A stretch of DNA of 64,000 bases from Mesodorylaimus sp. YZB2_4 (Eukaryota; Nematoda; Enoplea; Dorylaimida; Dorylaimidae), in contig JASANH010000680.1 in the NCBI GenBank assembly GCA_030248295.1, positions 1 through 64,000 on the forward strand. Reading direction: 5' to 3'. The notes under the pieces were generated by a model. That model did not search any database. It saw only the letters and a list, made by a program, of their open reading frames with translations, and was not told the origin of the DNA. Position numbers and translations under genes: made by a program. Shown here piece by piece: positions 13,918 to 25,210 of the stretch; the stretch's first letter is position 1, and each line of letters begins with the position of its first letter.

Positions 13918-16852
13918 ATGCAATGTTTGATTGGAATCTTTTTTTTTTTGGCCGCAATTCCAATTTGCAGTGCGCAACGTAAGTTCTAAACAAAGTTGGA
14001 GCTTTAAGATTATGAACAGAGATCAAGTTGCAATTCAGAGCCCCGATGCAACGAGTCGGCATGCACGGAATTACGTGGAGTCATGGACGGCGCACGTTGC
14101 TTTTTCATAACAGAGAAGACGTCAACGTGGACCAACGCCTGGAAATTGTGCGAAGATCAGGGCGGAATTTTGGCCCAGGTTCACACTGATAGCGAGTACA
14201 ATAAAATAACGGCCATGGGAAAGGTCAACAAAGTAGGTTGTTCGAGTCGATTCTGTAACATATTTCAAGTCTTTAGAGTTTTGCAAAGGAATATTTGAAC
14301 ATCGCTTTGCGACGAGACACTGGAATTGTTGGAGTGCCATGCTCCATCACAAACACGACCACTTATTGGTTCGATGGACTGACAATAAAGAATGTTCAGT
14401 TGCCAGCTGGGAAGACGTGGATACGCAGCTACTGCGGTGGCGTAGATACTAGAGCAGCAGGCGAAAACTGTTTGACCATCGACCCCCGATACCCCTTCAA
14501 TGACGTGCCCTGCGACTGGGACTATAAGTATTTTTATGCCCTTTGTCAATTCACAAGTAAGAGTCAAGCGGGAGAAATTTTTGAATGATCTGGTCGAGGC
14601 TTGTTTTTGAACAAGGATTGAAGTTCCATTGGGTAAAATGCCTGCGTATCCAGCCGCCCCTGGAAACTGGACAGAGTGGAGGTCGGTCCACTACCTGTTT
14701 TATACCAGCCTTCGACAATACCACTGAACTGGCCGAACAGAAACAGGACCAGGGTTTTGGAGCCAAACCAGGATCACCCCGCGTGCTTGTACCATTTCAC
14801 TTTAACTCACAACACAAAAAAATTATTTCAAGTAGATTCTGGTGAAAGAATATTTATAAACTAGGAATTATCTTAGGTGTCTCTTGATCTTTACTGCAGT
14901 CGAACAAGCTATTGAACTCGTCTGGTCAATTCTGACTCGGCAGGAAACCCGTGTCAAACCTGGTTTGGCCGCAAAAGCCTGTTCTGTCGAGCCTAGGCTA
15001 CCTTGTCTCGCTGAGTTGTCACAGACGAAAGGTCATAGTGCGCTCTAGTGGGCGTGGCGTAGGTTTAGTGCCTAGCAGACACTATGAGCCAGGCTCGACC
15101 GAATCGGCGTTTGCAGCCAAACCAGGACTCCAACAAGACCAGGTGGCTATTTTTACTGAATCAAGACCAAACCAGGATCGGAATAAGCCACAGTTTCCTT
15201 GCCGCCAGTCAGGCTAGACGGCAAGTTGTAGCAAAGCTCAACAGCTTGTTCGATGGCAGTGAAGAGCAAGAGACACCCAGGATATATCCCAGTTTATGGA
15301 TGTCCCTTCGCCAGAAGCTATTTTAAATAATAGCTTTCCTGTTCTTGCACTGACAGTCGGTGTGACATGATACAAAGCAGGCGGGTTGGTCCTGGTTCAG
15401 TCCTGATTTGGCAGGTTCAGTCTGATTCGGCTCCATCTCGCTGGTCCTGGATCTGTTCGGCTAGTTTGGTCGTTTGGTCGAAACTGTGCCATAAGGAAAT
15501 GGTAAAAGGGCAAGTCCCGTCCGTCCAGTACGCGACTTACGATAAGAGATAAGGAGCCTCCTGATAAAAGCCAAGCATACAAAAAGCTCACTGTTGGATT
15601 AGTTAGGGGCCATCCATAAAGGTCGACCACAGCCTGGGGGAAGAGGGGGAAGGGGGAAGGGGGGAAGAGAAGGGAAGGGGAAGCGGCCAATGCTCGACCG
15701 AAGCAAATTTTTGAACTATTCATGACAAAAAACACTTTTATCTTCACCAGTGGTGCGCGTTCAAACCTTAAAGACTTTTTGTCTTCTCTACTCCTTGGTC
15801 GTTCATTCTCGACAATGCAATTTCGTGTTTATCAGGACTCTTATTCTCAACTGGAATGGCATCTGATCCGAAAGGGAAAAACTGGAAGGCGACTGCCAAG
15901 CTGGTTAAGACGTTGATCCCGCCTTGCTTGGGCCCGAAACCCTGACTGGGAGGCCGAGGTTCATTCCGACAGAGGACGACAGTTTAGTAGCTTGTCGCTG
16001 GCTTTGGACACCTGGCTCTGGGCGACACCCCTGCATTGTCAAATAACGGACGCCGACCCAAGGAGCAGAAAATTAGGAAACTGTCCTCGAACACCAGGCG
16101 GGAAGGTCCCTAAGCTAAGCCTGAACCCCCTCTCACTCAGTATGCCCTCGTCTGGAGGAGCTCCCAGTGAATACACAGGAAACCTACCGCGCCGACTCAA
16201 ACCTGTGAGTTAGACCAAAGACGCAGGCACTTAGGTCACAGTTTCCGCATATATATAATCCGAAATAGTGTATGTACTGCAGGATCTCCATCTCCTTTCC
16301 ATTTAAAAATCTCTAATGTCTATCAGGTTTTTTTTTCGGCAGCAGTCCCGCCGTTGGCTGAACACCCCAGCTCCCGCCTGCAATAACCATGAGAGAAAAA
16401 TTAAGAATACCCTCATCGCTTTCACACTGGTCGCTAATGAGCTCCTGACTGGCGCCAATTCAGCCGAGTCATTCTCTAGACTAGTCGACTCAAATATCAA
16501 TTGGTACCGTGGTCAGCTCCTGAGACATTGGGATGCCCTGGTCACTGAAGGGTGGCGTTAAAGAAGTAAATTTTCTCGAATTTTAGCTCGCCATGAAAGC
16601 TTTACGATGTCGGACGTTTGCATTACCGAAGCTCCCATCGAAACTATGCCCGCCACCCACCCGAGAAATTGTGCCCAAAAATGTTACCAGGCAACTTGGT
16701 GTCGAAGCTTTAATTTCGTCCAAGGCAGCAGCGGATTTTCATGCCAGTTGTTCTCGTTTTCGATATTGGACGTCTTCTGTACTACAAACAAGACCTGCCC
16801 GACCAGAAAGCCTGCCGATGCTCAGTGCATCCACTACAACTACGTTCCTTAG
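13918..16852 (+). CDS. Lectin gene B: intact secreted CTLD-PAN protein
   Basis: Predicted secreted lectin-like protein of 262 residues. Exons are 13918-13978, 14039-14232, 14289-14556 and 16587-16852, phases 1-0-1, all GT..AG. Exon 1 encodes the signal peptide MQCLIGIFFFLAAIPICSAQ. Exon 2 carries DGARCFF and STWTNAWKLCEDQGGILAQVH. Exon 3 carries TTYWFDGL and ends in FYALCQFT, the last lectin strand. Exon 4 is the PAN-like domain with CAQKCYQATWCRSFNFV, ending IHYNYVP. Introns 1 and 2 are about 60 bp, while intron 3 is 2.0 kb and filled with short-word repeats (14690-15480). The canonical calcium/sugar triplets are not recognisable, so sugar binding is uncertain. The frame is open throughout and the exon pattern matches genes A, C and F, so I consider it functional. 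Confidence 0.85.
14690..15480. repeat. Short-word patch in gene B intron 3
   Basis: Variants of CAGAAACAGGACC, CCAAACCAGGATC, GGTTTGGCCG and CTGGTTCAGTCCTG recur many times in both orientations. Spacing is irregular and no unit is tandem. Related words appear near 38970, 39430 and 44440-44565. The patch lies wholly within the 2 kb intron. Confidence 0.55.
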
Positions 16853-16922
16853 GAGGCTCGACCTGAGCTTCGACTTCTTTTTGTGAGTTGACGGGAGCAG
16901 GCTGAGGCTTATTTCGAGCAAG

Positions 16923-16968
16923 AATAAAGCCGCTTTTTGTGTGGAATGTTCTCAATAGCAGTAATAAA
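16923..16968 (+). terminator. Two poly(A) signals of lectin gene B
   Basis: AATAAA occurs at 16923-16928 and again at 16963-16968, 71 and 111 bases after the stop codon of gene B. Either could direct cleavage. This distance supports 16852 as the true end of the coding region. Confidence 0.6.
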
Positions 16969-17362
16969 ATGCTGGGTTAACTCTGGCAGGTCACGCCATC
17001 ATTCTTGGTCGAGCGCTTTTATATCGCCGAGGAAAATTATAAAAAAATTAGACCTTGTGAGCTCATGGCTTTTCTTTCATACTCTGGCATATAATTATAG
17101 AGACAGACTTTATTGACAGGTTATTTTCCTTCGACATCGTAGTGGGTCCCTGTGTTCGTGCAGAGTCACATGGTAGGCACGAATTTCAATTTTATAGTCT
17201 CATGCTTTCATAAATTGTAAAATCAATCAGGTAATGGCTTTACTCAAGCACGAGGAGATCCCTCAGGCTTAAGCAAACATTTGCTTGCTGTTTGCTTGTG
17301 CTGACAAGCCAGCGAGACCCACAATTCGATGTCATGTCGAGCATTCATTCTCCTTATCCCGC

Positions 17363-17390
17363 TATAAACCTGCTTGTATCACCATCAGCA
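17363..17390 (+). promoter_or_regulatory. TATA box and initiator of the DEG/ENaC gene
   Basis: TATAAA lies at 17363-17368 and a TCAGCA, close to the arthropod-type initiator TCAGT, lies at 17385-17390. The spacing is right for a core promoter. A start near 17387 gives a leader of about 50 bases before the ATG at 17440, which supports a single-exon gene beginning there. Confidence 0.5.
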
Positions 17391-17439
17391 ATTTTTTGCG
17401 ACGGCGACGTAATCGATTTGTATCTTTTCCCTAAATTCA

Positions 17440-19233
17440 ATGCTGGTTTTTGTTAAGCGCTATTATAACGCTTCCAAAATGTCATTGCTGTCCATACTGA
17501 AGAAATATGATATTGAACTCCCTCAGCCAATCTCCGTGTTGATCTGGTTTATGGGATTTGTCCCCATGGGAAGTTTGACTCTTAGAGACCTCCTACCATT
17601 AATTGACGAATATAAGAACAATAACGAGGCCTTAAATGTATCAATAAAATTAATTGACTCCAATTTTAGACCACCCCAACTGACGTTAACTATCCCATAT
17701 CATAAATTTCATGACAATGATTCTGATAGTTTAATGAAAATGGCTCGGCTTTTGTACCATGGCTCCGAAAATATGTGCGATGCGTGCCAGCAGCTGCAAA
17801 GGCTGTCATGTAATGTTTGGACTGACACGGATGTCGTGAAGTACCACAACCATAGTTTGAACACATTTTATAATGCTTTATCGTTATCATTTATTGATCG
17901 ACTTTTAATTGCATTAACTGATAAGGATAATATTCTTCATCAAAAATATTTCCCGTGGAATGAACCCATATTTTCTGCATTACTGAATATTTTTATTTGG
18001 CAAAGTAGAATTGACTATCATTCTCACATTCATAACTTAGGCTCACCTGATTTAAATTTACATTTTTTAAAAATTTTTCAAAATACAAATCATGCCCAAA
18101 TTCTTTTTACACGATTATTAACATTATTATGTCAGAAAATTTTCATCACAGAAAAAAATTTTGGGAATGAATATGAAACTCCATCAAATGCTAGCACAAG
18201 CTGTTTTGATTTTTTAGCAAGTGCTAGCATACCTGCTGTGATTGATCGATATGGAATTTGGATCCCTTTGCCATATTTGGACAAGCCACAAATTAAGGAA
18301 TATCAATTCATTTTTCACGGAATTAATATTTGGAAGCCCAGCAATCCTCGTCCCCCTGGTCCCGTAACATATATATTGCACCCTGACACCAGTGTCCAAT
18401 ACTTCACATATTTGGACAGAATATACGTATCGTCCAACATATATCAAGCGCCCATAGATTGGGCAGATATGGGTCAGAAGGTGACTGTCAGATACGGTGT
18501 CCAACTAAAAGCCAAGGAAACTAGATCAACCAAAAATAATTGCTATAATGGCACAACAGCAGTGGTCTGTTTTACAAAATGTACAAAGCAAGAAATGATC
18601 AAAACTTGCAAGTGCGTGCCATTCACGCACAGAGCGGGACTGCAGTACAATCCTAACATGGCTTACTACAGTTATGAAAACTATGACAATTGCAATGTCT
18701 CGGAATCGTCCAATGCCAGGGCAGAGTATTGTTTAAAGAAGTGTAAAGCCAGTTGCGAGTATATTTCCTATTCATGGCGAGTGAAAAGTGAAAATTATAA
18801 AGCAGCAGGAAACGATACAGAATTTGTGCTAAAAATGATCCCAATGTTTAATTCATTCACACAATTTTCATGGAGCGCGAAAAATACACCTGAACAGTTT
18901 TTAGCTCAAATGGCTGGCATTGCGAGTTTCTGCATGGGACTGAGCGGGCTGACAGTGTTTGCTGTATTCATCAAATGTGCGGAGGTGATGAGAAAAGTGA
19001 GAAAGAACAAAACTGTCGATCCCAGCGAGAATATCGAAGACGATGCCAATAGGGTGGATTCGTCAAGAATAAGTCAGAAATGCGAGGCCGATCTGCTCAA
19101 GTCGGCTTCTCAAATGAAAGAAGAGCTCAGAGCAGAATTGAAGGAAGACATGGAAGATATTTTTCGCAAAAGGTTTTCTAGTGATTCAAATAAGGCCATG
19201 CGGTGCGCGGATTATTCGTGCAGCAAAGTTTGA
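17440..19233 (+). CDS. DEG/ENaC-family ion channel, intronless
   Basis: Predicted subunit of an amiloride-sensitive-type sodium channel (degenerin/ENaC/ASIC/pickpocket superfamily) in the plasma membrane. It has 597 residues in one exon. TM1 is at about 31-47 (ISVLIWFMGFVPMGSL), followed by a DEY..N and SIKL pattern typical of the post-TM1 linker. The large extracellular region has cysteines C378/C382 and the C390-K-C392 cluster (TCKCVPF), then C418, C431, C435 and C439, as in the family's cysteine-rich domain. TM2 is at about 488-513, with GLS at 500-502 in the position of the family's G/S-x-S selectivity filter. A charged, coiled-coil-like tail follows. TM1 is short and interrupted by polar residues, and the first 250 residues are markedly more AT-rich in codon use than the rest. 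Ligand and tissue cannot be inferred. Confidence 0.85.
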   Translation: MLVFVKRYYNASKMSLLSILKKYDIELPQPISVLIWFMGFVPMGSLTLRDLLPLIDEYKNNNEALNVSIKLIDSNFRPPQLTLTIPYHKFHDNDSDSLMKMARLLYHGSENMCDACQQLQRLSCNVWTDTDVVKYHNHSLNTFYNALSLSFIDRLLIALTDKDNILHQKYFPWNEPIFSALLNIFIWQSRIDYHSHIHNLGSPDLNLHFLKIFQNTNHAQILFTRLLTLLCQKIFITEKNFGNEYETPSNASTSCFDFLASASIPAVIDRYGIWIPLPYLDKPQIKEYQFIFHGINIWKPSNPRPPGPVTYILHPDTSVQYFTYLDRIYVSSNIYQAPIDWADMGQKVTVRYGVQLKAKETRSTKNNCYNGTTAVVCFTKCTKQEMIKTCKCVPFTHRAGLQYNPNMAYYSYENYDNCNVSESSNARAEYCLKKCKASCEYISYSWRVKSENYKAAGNDTEFVLKMIPMFNSFTQFSWSAKNTPEQFLAQMAGIASFCMGLSGLTVFAVFIKCAEVMRKVRKNKTVDPSENIEDDANRVDSSRISQKCEADLLKSASQMKEELRAELKEDMEDIFRKRFSSDSNKAMRCADYSCSKV

Positions 19234-19287
19234 TTGATTGTGAGAAAAATGAGATCTGCGCTCAGCAGGATGCGTGCTGTCTGGAAA

Positions 19288-20130
19288 GGAGTCCGAATCT
19301 TCTTAAAATTAGCCTAGCTATAACCGTCCATGAGATATTTTTAAAAACCCGTTCGTGATCAGCCGTGATCGGACGCATGATGGATTATGGGTGAATTATA
19401 AGAGCAAAGTCTTCCTGTTTCATCCTTTAAAATAGTAGCTTAGGGACAGTGCATTATAAAACAGCCCCAATTTCCGCACTACGGACCACACTTATTGTGC
19501 ACATGGCGGAGAACTGCGCCCCATTTCGCCAATTTTTGCTAATCATGATCGATAATCCTGGCTTATTAATACTCGCGCTGATCAGTAATAGCCTCTCTTG
19601 TACCTCTTGAAAAAAACATTTAAAATGGTTTTTCCGCGTTAGAATTCGTGGATTTTTGATTGAGATATTGAAGAAAATTCGAATTCAGAAGGAGTGCCTG
19701 CGGTACGCACCTTTTAAATTTCCCGCTCGCGTGCGCCTTATGACAAAACAGCGTCTTTGGCTGCTTACTCTGGGAATCGCCAGTTAATTCATAGCTTTTT
19801 CAATACATCTCGGTTTAATTTTGTGCTAAAGTACCTGTCTTTCATGAAAGAAAAGAAGTTTTAAATTTACTGGCGATTCCCTGAGAAAGAAGCCAGAGCC
19901 ACTCTTATGTCATAAGCGGCACGCGGGCGGGAAATTCAAAAGGTGGATTCTGCTGCACCTTTTTCGCATTTGAGTTTTCTTCAATATCTTGGGCAAAAAT
20001 CAACGAATTCTGATGCGGAAAAAAACATTTTGAAGCTTTTTTAAGGGCTACAAGATAGGTTTTTACTGATCAGCGGGAGTAATCAACAGCCAGGGTTATC
20101 GATCATGATTAGCTGATCGTGAGTAGGAGA
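19288..20130. mobile_element. Foldback element, truncated copy 1
   Basis: Two long inverted arms meet near 19830. The left arm contains TAACCGTCCATGAGATATT, GATCAGTAATAG and CGATTCCC-like blocks; the right arm returns them in complement, for example TACTGATCAGCGGG and ACTGGCGATTCCC. The same blocks make up the palindromic element at 57766-59226, which is longer at both ends. This copy keeps more of its left arm (from about 19288) than its right (to about 20130). No open frame in it resembles a transposase, so it would be non-autonomous. Confidence 0.65.
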
Positions 20131-21643
20131 CTATTCAGTCATTGACACAAATCACACAATGACGTAATGGCGTTCGCTATGATATTCTGTAGCTCTTCAA
20201 ACCAACATTTTGGTGGTCAAAGTGACACCAGCTCACCAAAAAGCTGCAGGTATGTTTGTGTAGGCAGTGCCTTCTACATCTTTCTGCACATAAAAAAGGA
20301 TAGTTGAGAAGAGTAAGACTCCCACCGCCAGGAAGAGAACCAGCAGATCGCACACCAGCAGGCCAGAGATACGACTATGTACAAAGGGGCCTGGCTGTCG
20401 TCGCTTGATCGCGCAGTGGAAGTTGATATAGCGGGACGGCAGAAGCACACGTTGATTTGATTTATATAGGTTATATTTCGATAGATTACAGTACTTGATA
20501 AACGACCGTACACTGGCTTCACATAAAACGACACTACACTCTCTATCACCACCTACGATCTCTATCACCACCTATCTTCTATCTCCTATCTCCTATCTAT
20601 CTCTATCTTCTAACACCACCTATACATTATCACTTCACCTTCCCAACATGCCTGGGCTGTGACGCCCTTGATCTTAGCTCGCTTTTGCGACACTGGCCTG
20701 CATCGAGCCAATACAGTTAATCGGAGAATTTTATGGTTTCAGCTTAATTTTTACGGTTCCGCTAGTCTGCCCCAGCCTTTTTTTTTAAAGAACAGAACAC
20801 AACCAGTATAAGCTTAGACTTCTGATTCATGGTTTGATCATGAATCAGAAGCATTGAGCCTATTGAGCTCACTGAGCATGAAATGGTTTGATCCCTGACA
20901 ACCTGAGATCCACTTTTAGCAGTTTCTCACAGTTCTTACAGCCTCTAATTTGAATGATGACGATAGAAATTTTAAGAAAATTGATGCCTAAATAACTACT
21001 TCTGGTATAGTTAATCGCGCCCACCAGCCACGCTCCACTTAGCCCCCTCCTTGGTCTGACGATCAAGCGGAATCTGATCGATCTGACTACAATTCGATTT
21101 TCTCTAGAATGCCAAGTCCTCGCAAACTTAGCGGAAGCTTATTTTTAGCTATCTAATGCGCACTGCCGAGACAGTGAAATGAGCAAAGTATGCAAAAAAT
21201 TTAACGGTTGTAGTAACTCGCTGCGAAAGCAGTGTCAGCTGTTTTTATAAAAACAATTGCGTGTTAGTGATATGAGTGAATCAAACGCAGTAACCTCCGA
21301 AGAACATCCTTGACGTGGTCAGTTCGGCGTTTGGTTTGCGAACTGGGGGCAGCACCACCTCGACGCAGGCCGAGCTCTGTGATCGCAAGAAACCAGGATA
21401 CCACTCATGCGACCTCTTCGAGACTGGTCGCGCGCTTGCCAATGTATTTCGCACGGGTAACCGAAATATTTGTGCTGACGAGACGAGACATCTCTATCAA
21501 TAATTTACCTCTTATCTTCCGACCGAAAGCAAGTTTCGCAAGCCGGCGTGCCTTGCATAGTGTTTAATATAGATAACGGCTGTGCGCCTGAGTTTTTAGT
21601 GATAGCGAGCTGCTTTCGCTCACAAACTAAAGATAACTTTCTG
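20131..21643. other. Intergenic upstream of sulfotransferase
   Basis: A minus-strand frame at 20233-20571 ends with a convincing membrane-spanning stretch (LLVCDLLVLFLAVGVLLF) and a short tail; it could be a terminal exon, but I cannot connect it to anything. TATCTCCTATCT-type simple repeats follow at 20560-20630. A near-perfect hairpin with CTTCTGATTCATG arms lies at 20819-20851. TATAAAAA at about 21246-21253 could serve the downstream gene, but would imply a leader of about 370 bases. Confidence 0.35.
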
Positions 21644-23100
21644 ATGGACATTTTGAGAATGAATATCTGTCTTGGATTTGTGTTATATCTCGCCTACCGG
21701 ACAATCAGAATTTTTATTCATTGGTTTCAAAGTCAGATTCTTTGGCGGCTCAATGGAATTCGCAGGCACTTGGAAAAACTCTCATTTGATTCAGCCTCAT
21801 CTTCGGAAGATTGCCAACTCTTGTCTATTCTATATCGCAAGAAATTGGTCGAGATCAATATGACCTCTGCGCAAGATTTCATCTGGTGGCACCATAGTTT
21901 TGTGAAAGCAAAGGACACAGTGGCATTAGATCCGTGTTGGACATTGTACACGCTGGACAGCAACTTTGCTTATTTCGTGCTCATGCCGAAACCATGGCCA
22001 TTTTATCAAGCAAAAAAGGCGCCATTTGTCTATAATAGGCAATACGAAGACGCTCTCAAATTAGCAAGAATGCCCTTAAATGCGTTTTGTCATTTCGCAA
22101 AGAAAAGTCTGCGGGAGCCGCAGGGACCAGTCGTGTATTACAGCAATGCAGCCAGGTCTGGATCGACTTTGCTGACGCGAGTTATGCAGGTAATAAGTGA
22201 TAAATAGGGCTCTCTTGTGCTACACACTTAAAAAAATATGGTGGCCTGAAGGAAACTAGAAGGCACGTGAATCGCAAATGACAATCACGTGGATGAGTCC
22301 ATAGTTTATTCTAAATTTAAATAATCTCCTGATCAAAATTCATTTTCATCACTTATTTTTAGGTCTCTGGAGAGAAAATAGCCAGCTTCAGTGAACCAGA
22401 CGCTTTCAGAGCAGTGACCGTACTTCATCAACGCGGCTACATCAGTGACGCCATGACTATCGAACTTCTAAAAGCGATATTTAAATTCCATTGCAAAACT
22501 CAACAGCCTGGTCAGACTTATTTGATGAAACCGCAATCAAACGGAGTTTACATTGTGCCATTAATCAAGAAAGCTATGCCCGAAGTGAAGCATATGTTCA
22601 CATACCGTCGGAACACCCGCCGAGTCGTGTCTTCGATGGAGAAGATTCTCCGGGGTGCTGGTGCTGGGGATGTCGCAAGTTTCCTGTGGACTTTATGCCC
22701 GGAGCTGACTTACTCACTCGTTAATTGGACTTTGCTCGGGTATGAGTTGTTCGAACGATTTGCGCCGAAAAGCTGTTTGGATATGGCAATTCTAATTCAA
22801 CTGTCTTCGTGGTACTACTACTATCGATGCCGCGACCTGTTCGACATCCCGATAATCTACTACGAGGACCTGATTACAAACAAGGAGGCAGCGCTGCGCT
22901 CGGTGTTCAAAATTTGCGAGTTACCACATGAGAAGTTTATGAACGAGGCTTTGAAGGAGTTCCAAAATGACTCGCAAGAGGGCACGGTTGTGAGTCAGGG
23001 TAACATGAAATCCGTTAAAGACACTCCTTTGGACGAAGAGAAAGTGAAAATGATTTCTGAAATGTGTGATCAGTTGGGAGTACCACGCATCGAGGTTTAG
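21644..23100 (+). CDS. Golgi-type sulfotransferase, two exons
   Basis: Predicted PAPS-dependent sulfotransferase, transferring sulfate to a sugar or protein acceptor in the Golgi lumen. Exons 21644-22189 and 22363-23100, phase 0, GT..AG, giving 427 residues. The N-terminus (MDILRMNICLGFVLYLAYRT) reads as a type II membrane anchor; I chose this ATG because the upstream frame has no other ATG. The 5'-phosphosulfate-binding loop ARSGSTLLTRV lies at about 170-180, at the end of exon 1. The 3'-phosphate motif is TYRRNTRRVVSSMEKI, in exon 2, and IIYYEDL is another family hallmark. The 173 bp intron falls directly after the phosphate loop. The frame is intact. The acceptor cannot be predicted; it resembles the uncharacterised invertebrate sulfotransferase group more than classical carbohydrate 6-O enzymes. 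Confidence 0.85.
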
Positions 23101-24819
23101 ATATACTCATTTTCATTTACGGTGGAAAGAAATTGTTTCGCAGCCCCTCCACGCTGCCCTCTAGTGCTTGCAGTGTCCGCAGCCACTCCTTCGCTGCATC
23201 AAAGTCATGTCGTACGAGAAAAAGGTCTTTATCCTGCAGATCGAGCGTTTGATGTTCAGTATAATCCTCCTATCCTTCGCGCGCTAAGCTTGAAGCGTAA
23301 ATCAGGAAGCACGAGCTCAAGCTAGGCTAGCGGACTGGGATAGTGCGACACTGCACGAAGAGGATACAAAGCCGTTTTTTTTCAGAGGCTCACTCTATAG
23401 AAACTAAATTTTTAACTTCGTCGCAAAATCGCTTGAAGCTCCTCTAGTGGCCTTGATGATATCACTACTAGTGTAACGGTAGTTTCAACGCTGCAGCTGT
23501 AGCGGCGACAGGATTGGTGCTAAAGGCAGAGAAATACAGGTTTGCATTGATCACTGCTTGCCTGAGTTGTGCATCAGGGTTATCGAATTTCTTGATTGGT
23601 GCCACTGCATCTTTGTGAAATTCAGGACGCTACTGTATTTTTCCCTCATGAACTTTCGAGCATTGAACTGAGGCTTCTGTTGCGCTGCTGGCGCAGGGCA
23701 CTGATGATCCTGAGTGGCCTTTATTTCTTTCAGTTGCGGCGGGATCAGCTTGCAATCGCGTAATAAATTTAGCGCATCCTGCGTGATCCCAGTCACATGG
23801 ACGGTGTTTAAGCGTGTTAAAATGCTAATCCGCCATCCACTCCATTCAAATCCTAATCTGTGTTTAACTGGACATGGACTTCTGGTATGTTCATCTACAT
23901 CCATATTTGTGTCCGTGTCAATATTAATGCTTGGCATCTGGTTCCGTAAGCAGCCCGGTTTCCTCATCAGTGTTGCCATCTTTGCTTTCGCGAACAAAAA
24001 CTAATAAAATTATTGGTACGATAAATAGAGTTCACATGATTTTTGTTTACCACGACTTATTCAATGCAGAACCGTAGCTAAAGTTCGCAAAGGACAGTTC
24101 AGCCTGCTTAGTGGATGTGCAGTGAGACGGACAACAAATTCACTGAGCAAAACCGAGCTAGGTTCTAAAACATTAGCTTTTCTGCATTGATCAATGTGCA
24201 GATGGTCTTCTCGATGTCATGCGGCTATCGAGAAGGCCTCACTCAAAAAAAGTATCGCAAATCTGGCGCTTGGAATTCGATAAAACGCCGCCCCTAGCAT
24301 ACAAGAAACCTGTTTTCAGGCGCGCGCTCGTTACTAGTTTTGTGTTTCGCGCGGCCCCCCGCCCCAGATGCCCCACCGCCCCCCGCCCCGTTGGCGTTAT
24401 TACCACCGACCGAACCGAACCGGCTTTTGCCACCCCCCCAACCAATTCCGGATTTCCTCTTTTATTGGACAAAAACGCGGTCACTTTGTTTGAGGTTTCG
24501 TTTTAGATAAATTTCTCTGTCTCTTTTTCTTGATTATCTGGTCCTTCCTTTATTATCTTTAAAATTTCAATTTGAAAAATGGTTAAAAAGAAGTGACTTC
24601 TGAATATTTTGAAAATATCGGGTGCCATACAGAATGACACTAACATAAATGGCTAGTTTTCTACGGAAGCAGTCGCGTTGTAGTAAACTTTACTTTAACA
24701 CAGAAAGATAGAGCATTTGCTTCGTCGGGCAGTGCACTCACCAAATCAGTGTCCATAATACTGAACAGTTGCCTGTACAACAAATGAAAAGTCAAGACCT
24801 TAGAAATTTAGATTACACC
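23101..24819. other. Intergenic with one unassigned minus-strand ORF
   Basis: A minus-strand frame from an ATG at 23979 to 23551 encodes 142 residues, including NTVHVTGITQDALNLL. I do not recognise it and see no splice or promoter context. A C-rich stretch at 24350-24435 repeats CCCCGCCCC-like words. No transposon ends were found. Confidence 0.35.
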
Positions 24820-25210
24820 GCTGGTCATGTCGGCTGAGGTCACAGTCAATTATTCCGTTCATATGGAAATGGTTTGCCAGCAGCAGAGACATATGGAAGA
24901 AAGGTATTGGGGAACAACTGGACATCTCAGAAAGATGGCGCAAAGGCTCAAACGCACAAAGATTCAGAGAGACGGTGCAGGGATCACTTTCCCTGATTTT
25001 ATCGAAGCTAAGCGTTGGTCTCTGAATAGTCCCGATTTGAACCATTCGACTACTCAGTCTGGGAAGAATTTGCTCATGCAATGAACTGGGATCGAGTAAA
25101 GTCCGAAGCAACTCAAAAAGCTGAGTTAAAGCTTGCCGAAACGAATTCGTTTGGATATCGTGAAAAAAGTTGTGACAGTTGGTACTTCGGCTATATCGCG
25201 TTTTAAACGA
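24820..25210 (+). mobile_element. Degenerate mariner-like transposase remnant
   Basis: The plus strand carries QRDGAG then FPDFIEAKRWSLNSPDLN at about 24967-25040. This matches the mariner block where QQD.AP.H is followed by FPDFI....WP..SPDLNPLDY, including the second catalytic aspartate region. A later SLPKRI-like stretch in another frame fits the C-terminal S.PRR motif. Several stops (for example after NLLMQ) and a shift break it. No terminal inverted repeats could be located. The element is dead. Confidence 0.6.
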
